Source of the DNA: Paracraurococcus lichenis
Lineage (GTDB): Bacteria > Pseudomonadota > Alphaproteobacteria > Acetobacterales > Acetobacteraceae
DNA: 64,000 nucleotides
Direction: 5' to 3'
Assembly (NCBI RefSeq): GCF_030657435.1
Contig: NZ_JAUTWS010000024.1
Span: 25,158-89,157, forward strand
The notes under the pieces were generated by a model. That model had not been told where the DNA came from. It searched no databases and saw only the letters and a list, made by a program, of their open reading frames with translations. Positions 39,153 to 46,770 of the stretch are shown in pieces (within the stretch, counting starts at the first letter, position 1; each line of letters begins with the position of its first letter). Both the position numbers and the translations under genes were made by a program.

Positions 39153-39992
39153 GTGGAAACCGCCGACACACGCCCCCTCGGACCGCCGCTCGCCGGCCGC
39201 CCCGCCGCAGGCGGGACGAGCCTGCACCGCTTCGCCAATCCCGGGCGCTTCCTCCGCCTCGCCGCGCGGGTGCAGCCCTGGCTGACCGGCGCGGCGCTGC
39301 TGGTGCTGGCCATCGGCCTGCCCTGGGCGCTGGTCTTCTCCCCGCCGGACTGGCAGCAGGGGGAGACGGTGCGGATCCTCTACATCCATGTGCCGATGGC
39401 CTGGCTCTCCATGGGCGGCTATGCCGGCCTCGCCATCGGCTCGGCCATGGCGCTGGTCTGGCGGCACCCGCTGGCCGACCTCGCCTGCCGGGAGCTTTCG
39501 CCGGTGGGCGCCACGGTCACTGCGCTCTGCCTCGCCACCGGCAGCCTCTGGGGCCGGCCGATGTGGGGGACCTGGTGGGTCTGGGATGCGCGGCTGACCA
39601 GCGTGCTGGTGCTGTTCTTCCTCTGGCTCGGCCATGCCGCCCTGGTGCGCGCCTTCGACGATGCCGAGCGCGGGGCGCGCATGGGCGCCATCCTGGCGCT
39701 GATCGGGGCGGTGAACCTGCCGATCGTGAAGTTCTCGGTGGACTGGTGGAACACCCTGCACCAGCCCGCCAGCGTGACCAGGATCAATGCGCCTGGTCTG
39801 CACGTCGATATCCTTTATCCGCTGCTGGTCTGCGCCCTCGGCTTCACCCTCGCCTTCGCCGCGCTGGTGCTGGCCCGGACGCGGGCGGCGGTGATGGAGC
39901 GACGGATCCGGGCGCTGCAGATGGCGGCGGCAAGGCGGGCGGAGGCGGCGCCATCCGATGGCCGGAGCGCCCTTCAGGGTGCGGAGGGCTGA
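39153..39992 (+). CDS. ccmC: Haem exporter / haem-handling protein CcmC
   Basis: A 279-residue inner-membrane protein of system I cytochrome c maturation. CcmC binds haem through a tryptophan-rich periplasmic loop and loads it on CcmE. The WGTWWVWDARLTSVLVL motif and flanking histidines (ILYIHVPMAW and WNTLHQPAS) are present, with six TM helices. The N terminus has an unusual 40-residue extension. GTG at 39153 with AGGG eight bases upstream is chosen over GTG at 39144. The C terminus runs into the family A repeats (SDGRSALQGAEG), so its last residues are repeat-encoded. Confidence 0.93.
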   Translation: METADTRPLGPPLAGRPAAGGTSLHRFANPGRFLRLAARVQPWLTGAALLVLAIGLPWALVFSPPDWQQGETVRILYIHVPMAWLSMGGYAGLAIGSAMALVWRHPLADLACRELSPVGATVTALCLATGSLWGRPMWGTWWVWDARLTSVLVLFFLWLGHAALVRAFDDAERGARMGAILALIGAVNLPIVKFSVDWWNTLHQPASVTRINAPGLHVDILYPLLVCALGFTLAFAALVLARTRAAVMERRIRALQMAAARRAEAAPSDGRSALQGAEG

Positions 39993-40130
39993 ATCGGATG
40001 GCCAAGGCGTGCTTCCGATGGCCGGAGCGCCCTTCAGGGCGCGGAGGGCTGAATCGGATGGCCAAGGCATGCGCCCGATGGCCGGGGCGCCCTGCAGGGC
40101 GCGGAGGGCTGAATCGGATGGCCCAGGAGC
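39949..40130 (+). repeat. Triple tandem REP-like repeat, family A
   Basis: Three consecutive units with a period of about 60 bp, starting near 39953, 40014 and 40075. Each reads CCGATGGCCGGRGCGCCCTK then CAGGGYGCGGAGGGCTGAATCGG. Each has a 6-7 bp stem (GCGCCCT/AGGGCGC) and a CCGAT/ATCGG frame. The orientation is opposite to the copies at 31.9 and 35.0 kb. The first unit contains the ccmC stop codon, and the third ends 11 bp before ccmD. Confidence 0.88.
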
Positions 40131-40140
40131 AAGGGCTGGC

Positions 40141-40296
40141 ATGACACTCCACTGGGCCCATGTGACGGCAAGCTATGTGCTGGTGCTCGGCGGCTTCGCG
40201 GCGCTGACCGCCGCCACGATCCTGCGGCTCTCCGCCGCGCGGCGGCGGCTGGAGGCGCTGGACCCGCGGGCCCGGCGGATGCAGGACACGACATGA
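40141..40296 (+). CDS. ccmD: Haem exporter accessory protein CcmD
   Basis: A 51-residue single-pass membrane protein that helps release holo-CcmE from the CcmABC complex. It shows the typical WAHVTASYVLVLGGFAALTA helix followed by a basic tail (RLSAARRRLEALDPRARR). Its position between ccmC and ccmE and the ATGA overlap with ccmE make the call secure despite the low sequence content. The tandem repeats separate it from ccmC, possibly changing translational coupling there. Confidence 0.88.
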   Translation: MTLHWAHVTASYVLVLGGFAALTAATILRLSAARRRLEALDPRARRMQDTT

Positions 40297-40817
40297 CACG
40301 AAAGCGCCGGCGGCTCTGGCTGCTGCTGCTGTGCGGGCTGGGGCTCGGCAGCGCCACCGCCCTCACCCTGACGGCCTTCCAGGACAACCTGGTCTTCTTC
40401 CGCAGCCCCTCCGACATCGCGCGGGAGGCGCCGCCGCCCGGCCGCGCCTTCCGCCTGGGCGGGCTGGTGGAGCCCGGCAGCGTGGCGAAGGAGACCGGGC
40501 CGGACGGCCGGCCCGAGGCCCGCTTCCGGGTGAGTGACGGGCCGAACGCCGTCGCCGTCACCTATGCCGGCGTGCTGCCGGACCTGTTCCGGGAGGGCCA
40601 GGGCGTGGTCACGCTCGGCAAGCTCGGCCCCGACGGCGTCTTCCGCGCCAGCGAGGTGCTGGCCCGGCACGACGAGACCTACATGCCGCCCGAGGTGGCG
40701 GAGGCCCTGAAGAAGAGCGGCCACTGGAACCCGGCCCAGGGCGCGCCGCCGCCGGCCGCGACCTGGAACACGCTCGAGCCCGGGAAGTCGCCGGCGCAAG
40801 GGCGGAGCGGGTCGTGA
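40293..40817 (+). CDS. ccmE: Cytochrome c maturation haem chaperone CcmE
   Basis: A 174-residue periplasmic haem chaperone anchored by an N-terminal helix (RRLWLLLLCGLGLGSATALT). The OB-fold body includes FRLGGLVEPGSV and VTYAGVLPDLFREGQGVV. The covalent haem-binding His lies in VLARHDETYMPPEV, with the conserved Tyr three residues on. The C-terminal tail after GHWNP is Pro-rich and flexible, as usual. It overlaps ccmD by four bases. Confidence 0.96.
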   Translation: MTRKRRRLWLLLLCGLGLGSATALTLTAFQDNLVFFRSPSDIAREAPPPGRAFRLGGLVEPGSVAKETGPDGRPEARFRVSDGPNAVAVTYAGVLPDLFREGQGVVTLGKLGPDGVFRASEVLARHDETYMPPEVAEALKKSGHWNPAQGAPPPAATWNTLEPGKSPAQGRSGS

Positions 40818-40944
40818 GGCCAGGGATGGGCCGGACGCTGCGGCAGGATGCCGCCATGGCCGGGCGCGACCCGGCCATCCTTCCCGGGGCGCGTGGCTTC
40901 GCCGACGTCGCAGAGCGGCCCGGCTCGCCGCGAGGAATGCGCGC

Positions 40945-42909
40945 ATGATCCCCGAACTCGGCCATTTCGCGCTCGCCCTCGCGCTCGCCCTCGCCCTCGC
41001 CCAGACCCTGGTCGGCCTCTGGGGCGCGCACCGGGCGGAGGCGCGGCTGATGGCGGCAACCGGCCCGATCGCCGCCGGCATCCTGATCGCGGTCGCCGCC
41101 GCCGCCGGCTGCCTGGTCTGGGCCTATGTGGTCAACGACACCACCGTCCTGAACGTCGTCCAGAACAGCCATTCCGCGAAGCCGCTGCTCTACAAGATCA
41201 GCGGGACCTGGGGGAACCATGAGGGCTCGATGGTCCTCTGGGTCCTCATCCTCGCCCTTTGCGGCGGCGCGGTGGCAGCCTTCGGGACCAACCTGCCCTC
41301 GGCCCTGCAGGCGCGGGTGCTCGCGGTGCTGGGGCTGATCGCCGCCGCCTTCCTCGGCTTCATCCTGGCGACCTCGAACCCCTTCAGCCGGGTCTGGCCG
41401 CCGGCGCCGGACGGCCAGGGGCTGAACCCGATCCTGCAGGACCCCGGCCTCGCCTTCCATCCGCCGCTGCTCTACCTCGGCTATGTCGGCTTCGCCGTGA
41501 CCTATGCCTTCGCCGTCGCCGCGCTGATCGAGGGGCGGGTGGACGCGAACTGGGGACGCTGGGTCCGCCCCTGGGCGCTGGCGGCCTGGTCCTTCCTGAC
41601 CCTCGGCATCGCGCTTGGCTCCTGGTGGGCCTATTACGAGCTGGGCTGGGGCGGCTACTGGTTCTGGGACCCCGTCGAGAACGCCTCCCTCCTGCCCTGG
41701 CTGGCCGGCTGCGCCCTGCTGCACTCCGCGGCCGTGGTCGAGAAGCGGGAGGCGCTGAAGACCTGGACCGTCTTCCTCGCCCTCGTCGCCTTCGGCATGA
41801 GCCTGCTCGGCACCTTCCTGGTGCGCTCGGGCGTGCTGACCAGCGTGCATGCCTTCGCCAACGACCCGGCGCGGGGCCTCGTCATCCTGGCGCTGCTCGC
41901 GGTCTTCATCGGCGGCGGCTTCGCGCTCTTTGCCTGGCGCGCCGCGGCGATGGTCCCGACCGGCGTCTTCGCGCCGCTGTCGCGGGAAGGCGCGCTGGTG
42001 CTGAACAACCTGCTGCTCTGCTCCATCGCCGCGGTGGTGCTGGTCGGCACGCTCTACCCGATGTTCGCCGACCTGCTGCTGAAGGAAAAAATCTCGGTCG
42101 GGCCGCCCTTCTTCAACCTCGCCACCCTGCCGCTCGCCGTGCCGCTCATCCTCGGCATGGGCGTCGGGCCGCTGCTGGCCTGGAAGCGGGCGCGGCTCTG
42201 GCCGGTGCTGCAGCGCGTCTGGTGGGCGGCGCTCGCCGGCCTCGCGGCCCTGCTGCTCTGCCGGGCGCTGGCCGGCGAGCGGATCGGCCCGGCGCTCGGC
42301 TTCGGCGCGGCGCTCTGGACCATCGCGGCCGCCCTCGCCGACATCGCCGACCGCATCGCCCTGTTCCGCCGGCCGCAATCGGCCTGGGCGCGCGCCCGCT
42401 TCCTGCCGCGGGCCGCCTGGGGCGGGGCGCTGGCGCATGCGGGGCTCGGCGTCACCATCCTCGGCCTCGCCGGCATGGGGCTGGCCACCGACAAGCTCGC
42501 GCTGCTCAAGCCGGGCGAGGCGACCACGCTCGCCGGCGTCGAGTACCGCCTGACCGGCATCACGACGGTGCAGGGCCCGAACTGGACCGCCCGCCGCGCG
42601 ACGGTCGAGCTGCGCGAGGGCGGCGCGCTGATCACCACCATGCAGGCGGACAAGCGCAGCTTCGCCGTCTCCCGCATGAACACGACCGAGGCCGCGATCC
42701 ACACGACCTGGGCGCGCGACCTCTACCTGGTCATGGGCGAGGAGCGCGACGGCGGCGCCGTGCTGCGCATCCACGACAACCCGCTGGCGCCCTGGATCTG
42801 GCTCGGCGCCGCCATCATGGCCCTCGGCGGCGGCCTGTCGCTCAGCGACCGGCGGGTGCGCGTCTCGGCGCCGGCGGCCAGGGCGGTGCGGGCGGAGGCG
42901 CGGGCATGA
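40945..42909 (+). CDS. ccmF: Haem lyase subunit CcmF
   Basis: A 654-residue polytopic membrane protein that, with CcmH and CcmI, attaches haem to apocytochrome c. Many TM helices are evident. The haem-handling WWD-type segment is GWGGYWFWDPVENASLLPWL, and GTWGNHEGSMVLWVLILALC is the conserved early loop. LLLKEKISVGPPFFN and the C-terminal periplasmic AIHTTWARDLYLVMGEE complete the pattern. It begins 127 bp after ccmE, and its stop overlaps ccmG. Confidence 0.97.
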   Translation: MIPELGHFALALALALALAQTLVGLWGAHRAEARLMAATGPIAAGILIAVAAAAGCLVWAYVVNDTTVLNVVQNSHSAKPLLYKISGTWGNHEGSMVLWVLILALCGGAVAAFGTNLPSALQARVLAVLGLIAAAFLGFILATSNPFSRVWPPAPDGQGLNPILQDPGLAFHPPLLYLGYVGFAVTYAFAVAALIEGRVDANWGRWVRPWALAAWSFLTLGIALGSWWAYYELGWGGYWFWDPVENASLLPWLAGCALLHSAAVVEKREALKTWTVFLALVAFGMSLLGTFLVRSGVLTSVHAFANDPARGLVILALLAVFIGGGFALFAWRAAAMVPTGVFAPLSREGALVLNNLLLCSIAAVVLVGTLYPMFADLLLKEKISVGPPFFNLATLPLAVPLILGMGVGPLLAWKRARLWPVLQRVWWAALAGLAALLLCRALAGERIGPALGFGAALWTIAAALADIADRIALFRRPQSAWARARFLPRAAWGGALAHAGLGVTILGLAGMGLATDKLALLKPGEATTLAGVEYRLTGITTVQGPNWTARRATVELREGGALITTMQADKRSFAVSRMNTTEAAIHTTWARDLYLVMGEERDGGAVLRIHDNPLAPWIWLGAAIMALGGGLSLSDRRVRVSAPAARAVRAEARA

Positions 42910-43517
42910 GCGAGGCGAGCGCCCGGAACGCTACCCCAGGCGCCACCCCTGGCCCGGCGCCCTCGCGCCGGCGCCTGCTGCTGCTGGCGCCGCTCGGCGT
43001 CGCGGTCGCGGCGGGGGCGGGCTTCTACGCCATGCTGCGGGGCCTCGGCACCGGCAGCTACAACCCGAAGGGCGTGCCCTCCGCCCTCATCGGCAAGCCG
43101 GCGCCCAACTTCACCCTGCCGCCGCTCGACGGCGCGGACCGCCCGGCGCTCGCCGCCGCCGACCTGCGCGCGGCCGGCCGGCCGGTACTGGTGAACTTCT
43201 TCGCCTCCTGGTGCGTGCCCTGCGTCATCGAGCACCCGGAGCTCATGAAGCTCTCGCGGGGGGGCATCCCGGTCCTCGGCATCGCCTACAAGGACAAGCC
43301 CGCCGACGCGCTCGGCTTCCTGCAGAAGCACGGCAACCCCTACCAGCGGCTCGGCGTGGACCAGCCCGGGCGGGTCGCCATCGACTGGGGCCTCTACGGC
43401 GTGCCGGAGACCTATTTCATCGACCGGGACGGCATCATCCGCTGGCGCTGGGCCGGGCCGGTGACGGAGGAGACGGTGGCGCAGCAGCTCCGCCCGCTCC
43501 TGAAGACCTACGCATGA
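42906..43517 (+). CDS. ccmG: Thiol:disulfide oxidoreductase CcmG/DsbE
   Basis: A 203-residue membrane-anchored periplasmic thioredoxin that reduces the CXXCH cysteines of apocytochromes. The N-terminal anchor is LLLLAPLGVAVAAGAGFYAM. The active site WCVPC lies at about 102-106 in VNFFASWCVPCVIEHPEL, and the family GVPETYFIDRDGIIRWRW segment is present. The N terminus before the anchor is longer than usual (about 22 polar residues). It overlaps both ccmF and ccmH by four bases. Confidence 0.94.
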   Translation: MSEASARNATPGATPGPAPSRRRLLLLAPLGVAVAAGAGFYAMLRGLGTGSYNPKGVPSALIGKPAPNFTLPPLDGADRPALAAADLRAAGRPVLVNFFASWCVPCVIEHPELMKLSRGGIPVLGIAYKDKPADALGFLQKHGNPYQRLGVDQPGRVAIDWGLYGVPETYFIDRDGIIRWRWAGPVTEETVAQQLRPLLKTYA

Positions 43518-44032
43518 CACACCTGTTCCCCGCCCTGCGGGCGGCCGCCACGCTAACCCTGCGTGCAGGGCGGATCATCGTGATCGGCGCCCTGCTCGCC
43601 GCGCCGGCGCTGGCCGCCGTCTCCGACCCCGCGGAGATGCTGCGCGACCCGGCGCAGGAGGAGCGCGCGCGGCAGATCGGCCGCGAGCTGCGCTGCATGG
43701 TCTGCCAGAACCAGTCCATCGAGGACAGCGATGCCGAGCTCGCCCGCGACCTGCGGCGGATCGTGCGGGAGCAGGTCTCGGCGGGACGCAGCGATGGCGA
43801 CATCATGGCCTACCTGCACGACCGCTACGGCGACTTCGTGCTGCTGCGCCCGCCGGTGAAGCCGGAAACCTGGCTCCTCTGGGGCACGCCGGTGCTCGCG
43901 CTCGGCCTCGGCCTCGCCATGATCCTCACCGCGCGCCGCCGCCGCACCGCCGCACCCGCCGCGGCGCCCGAGGAGCTCTCCGCCGCGGAGCGCGCGCGGC
44001 TCGCCAGCCTCGAGGACGGCCGAAGCGCGTGA
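43514..44032 (+). CDS. ccmH: Cytochrome c maturation protein CcmH
   Basis: A 172-residue thiol protein of the haem lyase complex. It has a signal peptide ending near PALAA and the redox motif LRCMVCQNQSIEDSDAELAR (Cys61, Cys64). A C-terminal TM helix (TWLLWGTPVLALGLGLAMIL) is followed by a short cytoplasmic tail. This is the short CcmH form; the TPR part of E. coli CcmH is encoded separately by the following ccmI. Four-base overlaps on both sides show tight coupling. Confidence 0.95.
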   Translation: MTHLFPALRAAATLTLRAGRIIVIGALLAAPALAAVSDPAEMLRDPAQEERARQIGRELRCMVCQNQSIEDSDAELARDLRRIVREQVSAGRSDGDIMAYLHDRYGDFVLLRPPVKPETWLLWGTPVLALGLGLAMILTARRRRTAAPAAAPEELSAAERARLASLEDGRSA

Positions 44033-44835
44033 GCTGGTTTCCCTTCTGGCCGCTGCTCGGCCTGCTGGCCGTGGCGGCGCTCGCGCCGCTCGCCTTCGCG
44101 CTGCTCGCCCCGCCCCGCGCCCGCGGGCGGCGGGAGGCCGACCTCGCCCTCTACCGCGCCCAGCTCGCCGAGCTGGAGCGGGAGAAGGAGGCGGGACGGC
44201 TGGACGAGCCGGCGCACCGCGCCGCGACGCTCGAGGTGCAGCGGCGGCTGCTCGCGGCGCCGGCCGAGGCCGGGCCGGAAGCGACGCGCGGCGGGCGCCG
44301 GCTGCTGGGCGCGGCGCTGCTGGCGGCGCCGGCGCTCGCCCTCGGCCTCTATTGGCTAGGCGGCATCCCGGACATGCCCTCCGCCCCCTACGCGCTCCGG
44401 CAGGAGGCGGCGACGCGCGACGAGGAGATCCTCGGCCGGCTGCGGGAGCGCCTGGCGCAACTGCCGGCCGACAGCGAGCAGGCCCGCCAGGGCTGGGAGC
44501 TGCTGGGCAATGCCGAGCGCAGCCGCGGCAACCTGCCCGCCGCGGCGGAGGCCTATCGCCGCGCCCTGCGCGGCAGCTTCGATGCCGAGCTGACCGGGCA
44601 GCTCGCCCAGGTGCTGCTCGAGGACGGTAAGGTGGAGGAGGCCGGCTCCCTGCTGCGCGCCGCCCTGCCGCAGGCGCCGCAGAATATCGGCCTGCGCTTC
44701 CTCGCGGGGCTGGCGGAGGCACGCGCCGGCCGCAACGACAGTGCGCGCGCAGCCTGGCGGGCGCTGATCGCCGATGCGCCCCCCGAGGCACCCTGGCGGG
44801 CGATGGTGGAGCGGCGGATGAACGAGCTGCCCTGA
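44029..44835 (+). CDS. ccmI: Cytochrome c biogenesis protein CcmI
   Basis: A 268-residue apocytochrome chaperone. Two TM helices (PFWPLLGLLAVAALAPLAFA and LLGAALLAAPALALGLYWLG) flank a coiled-coil loop with LYRAQLAELEREKEAGRLD, the CcmI-1 domain. A periplasmic TPR-like region follows (GWELLGNAERSRGNLPAAAE, AYRRALRGSFDAELTGQLAQ). It starts with GTG overlapping ccmH. It is the last gene of the cluster and is followed by a strong terminator. Confidence 0.9.
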   Translation: MSWFPFWPLLGLLAVAALAPLAFALLAPPRARGRREADLALYRAQLAELEREKEAGRLDEPAHRAATLEVQRRLLAAPAEAGPEATRGGRRLLGAALLAAPALALGLYWLGGIPDMPSAPYALRQEAATRDEEILGRLRERLAQLPADSEQARQGWELLGNAERSRGNLPAAAEAYRRALRGSFDAELTGQLAQVLLEDGKVEEAGSLLRAALPQAPQNIGLRFLAGLAEARAGRNDSARAAWRALIADAPPEAPWRAMVERRMNELP

Positions 44836-44864
44836 AGGAAGCAAGAGCGGGGGAAGGTATTCCC

Positions 44865-44986
44865 GTTGGACGCCTTCGGCGTCCAACCCCCTTCTATTTC
44901 TCTGAGTCGATACTCGCCGCGCGGCGGCGACCGACTCAGAAAAAGGAAGGGTGGGGCTCGGGGAGGGAACACTTTTCCCTCCCCGA
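44865..44986. terminator. Cluster of three hairpins between ccmI and the CoA-transferase gene
   Basis: Hairpin 1: GTTGGACGCC-TTC-GGCGTCCAAC (44865-44887), followed by a C/T-rich run. Hairpin 2: TCTGAGTCG (44901) with CGACTCAGA (44932), enclosing a GCCGC/GCGGC stem and followed by AAAAA, which reads as a T tract on the minus strand. Hairpin 3: TCGGGGAGGGAA with TTCCCTCCCCGA (44958-44986). Together they should stop transcription from both convergent genes. Confidence 0.78.
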
Positions 44987-45007
44987 CCTGACCGCGTCGA
45001 GCAAGGA

Positions 45008-46174
45008 TCAGCTCGGTCCTTCGTCGGCCTCCGCCGCCGCCAGCCAGGCGCGGATCTCGGCGCCGTGCTCGCCAAGGTCCGGGGCGCGGCGGCGGATGAC
45101 GGCAGGCATGTCGGCGAGGTGGACCGGCGGCGCGAGGTGCTGCAGCGGCCCGCGCTCCGGATCCTCGAAGACCGCCACCGCCCCGCGCGCCACCGCCTGC
45201 GGGTGCGCCAGGGCCTCATCGTAGGAGAGCACCGGCTCGCTCGGGATGCCGGCCTCGCTGAAGGCCGCCAGCCAATGCGCGCTGTCCTGCCGCGCCAATG
45301 CCGCCTGGATCAGCGGGATGAGCTGGTCGTTGTGCTTCACCCGCTCGGCATTGCTGGCGAAGCGGGGGTCGGCGGCGAGCTCCGGCTGGCCGATGATGCC
45401 GCAGAGCGCCCGGAAGAATTTCTCCTTGCTGGCGCCGAGGGTGATCCAGCCGTCGCGCGTGCGGAAGACGCGGTAGGGCGCGCTGCCGCGATGGAGCTGC
45501 CCCAGCCGCTCCGGCCGCGTGCCATGGGTGAAGACATGCGCGGCCTCATAGACGCCGAGCGCCAGGCCCGCCTCCAGCAGCGACTGGTCGATGTGCTGGC
45601 CGCGTCCCGTGCGCTGCCGCGCCTGCAGCGCGCCGAGGATGGCGATGGCGCTGAACATGCCGGCGGTGACATCGGTGATGGCGATGGGCAGGCGATAGGG
45701 CTCGCCCTCCGGCGGGCCATTGCCGGCCATGAGCCCCGACATACCCTGCGCCATCATGTCGAGCCCGCCATGCGTGGCCCAGGGGCCGGTCTGGCCGAAG
45801 CCGGAGATGGAGCAGGTGACGAGTCGCGGATTGGCCGCCCGCAGCGCCTCGGGTCCCAGTCCCAGCCGATCGAGCGTGCCGGGGCGGAAATTCTCGACCA
45901 GGACATCGGCGCGCAGCGCGAGGCGCCGGACCAGCGCGACGTCCTCCGGGTTCTTCAAATCGGCGGTGATGCTGCGCTTGTTGCGGTTCCAGACGGCGAA
46001 GGGCTGGCTGCGCCCGTCGACGAAAGGCGGCATGCGGCGGGCGTCGTCGCCGCCTTCCGGGCGCTCCACCTTGATGACATCGGCGCCCATGTCGCCGAGC
46101 AGCATGGTGCAGTAGGGGCCGGAGAGGAAGTTGGTGAGGTCCAGCACCACCAGCCCGTCGAGCGCGCCCTGCAT
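45008..46174 (-). CDS. CaiB/BaiF family III CoA-transferase
   Basis: A 388-residue family III CoA-transferase. The N terminus is MQGALDGLVVLDLTNFLSGP. The acyl-glutamyl aspartate region appears as LPIAITDVTAGMFSAIAILG, and GRGQHIDQSLLEAG, FGQTGPWATHGGLDMMAQGM and WITLGASKEKFF are family blocks. These enzymes swap CoA between carboxylic acids (formyl-, succinyl-, carnitine and similar). No dehydrogenase or ligase partner is adjacent, so the acyl group is unknown. Confidence 0.93.
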   Translation of the reverse strand: MQGALDGLVVLDLTNFLSGPYCTMLLGDMGADVIKVERPEGGDDARRMPPFVDGRSQPFAVWNRNKRSITADLKNPEDVALVRRLALRADVLVENFRPGTLDRLGLGPEALRAANPRLVTCSISGFGQTGPWATHGGLDMMAQGMSGLMAGNGPPEGEPYRLPIAITDVTAGMFSAIAILGALQARQRTGRGQHIDQSLLEAGLALGVYEAAHVFTHGTRPERLGQLHRGSAPYRVFRTRDGWITLGASKEKFFRALCGIIGQPELAADPRFASNAERVKHNDQLIPLIQAALARQDSAHWLAAFSEAGIPSEPVLSYDEALAHPQAVARGAVAVFEDPERGPLQHLAPPVHLADMPAVIRRRAPDLGEHGAEIRAWLAAAEADEGPS

Positions 46175-46240
46175 CGCCTGTCCTCCCGCCTCTGCGGCGA
46201 GTAGACCGCGGCGCGCGGGGGCTGGCAAAGGGGCGCGGCG

Positions 46241-46456
46241 ATGACGACGGGTGGGGACGAGCAAGCGCGCTGCCCGCGCTGCGGCGCGGGGTTCCGCTGC
46301 ACGCCGGCAGGCCGCTGCTGGTGCATGGACCTGCCGCCGGCCGGGCTGCCGGTGGCAGCAGGTGCGGGCTGCCTCTGCCCGGCCTGCCTGGCCGCGGCGG
46401 CGGGAGCCAGCACGGGTCCGACACCGCGGCCACGCAATCTGCCGGACCGCACCTGA
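46241..46456 (+). CDS. Cysteine-rich CWC-family protein
   Basis: A 71-residue protein with eight cysteines in the order of the CWC family: ARCPRCGAGFRCTPAGRCWC, later GCLCPACLAAA. The paired CxxC groups suggest a small zinc or iron-sulphur fold. The function is unknown. Divergent from the CoA-transferase gene by 66 bp. Start at the ATG immediately before the first Cys cluster. Confidence 0.72.
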   Translation: MTTGGDEQARCPRCGAGFRCTPAGRCWCMDLPPAGLPVAAGAGCLCPACLAAAAGASTGPTPRPRNLPDRT

Positions 46457-46770
46457 CGCCATGTCGCGGCGTGCGGTCCTGTCGGGAATGTCCTGTCCGG
46501 CCATCGGCAGTCCGATGCGCCAGGCTTTTGATTTACGACCGGATTCACGCCTCCAGGCGTTTCCGCCCTGCGGCGATCTGCTCCAGTGTACCGACCCCAA
46601 CGGAGGATTCACGGCGGCTGCCGCGGTGGAATCCTCCGCCTGGGTCAATGCATCAGCGGCGGCCGCACGCCGATTTCCGGACAGGACGGCTGAGCAACGC
46701 GCCCAGTCTGCCAGGTGCGCATCACGCGGCGCCGTCGACCGCATGCAGGGGGCTGACAGCGGCTGCTATG
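46457..46770. other. Gene-free gap holding repeat B2
   Basis: No gene is supported. The centre is occupied by the family B repeat. On its right, GGATTCACGGCGGCTGCCGC and AATCCTCCGCC follow each other as weak inverted words. The stretch marks the boundary between core genes and the lower-GC lectin patch. Confidence 0.4.
46519..46586 (+). repeat. Intergenic repeat, family B, copy 2
   Basis: GCCAGGCTTTTGATTTACGA, CCGGATTCACGCCTCCAGGC, then GTTTCCGCCCTGCGGCGATC. Apart from one indel and a handful of substitutions it equals 24549-24610. The small hairpin is extended to ACGCCT/AGGCGT. Confidence 0.65.

Noticed and set aside
39949..40130. Three tandem repeats that might be taken for a CRISPR array
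   Set aside because: The repeated part makes up nearly the whole period of about 60 bp, with only about 15-20 bp of similar sequence between units and no unique spacers. There are no cas genes; it is tandem REP sequence.
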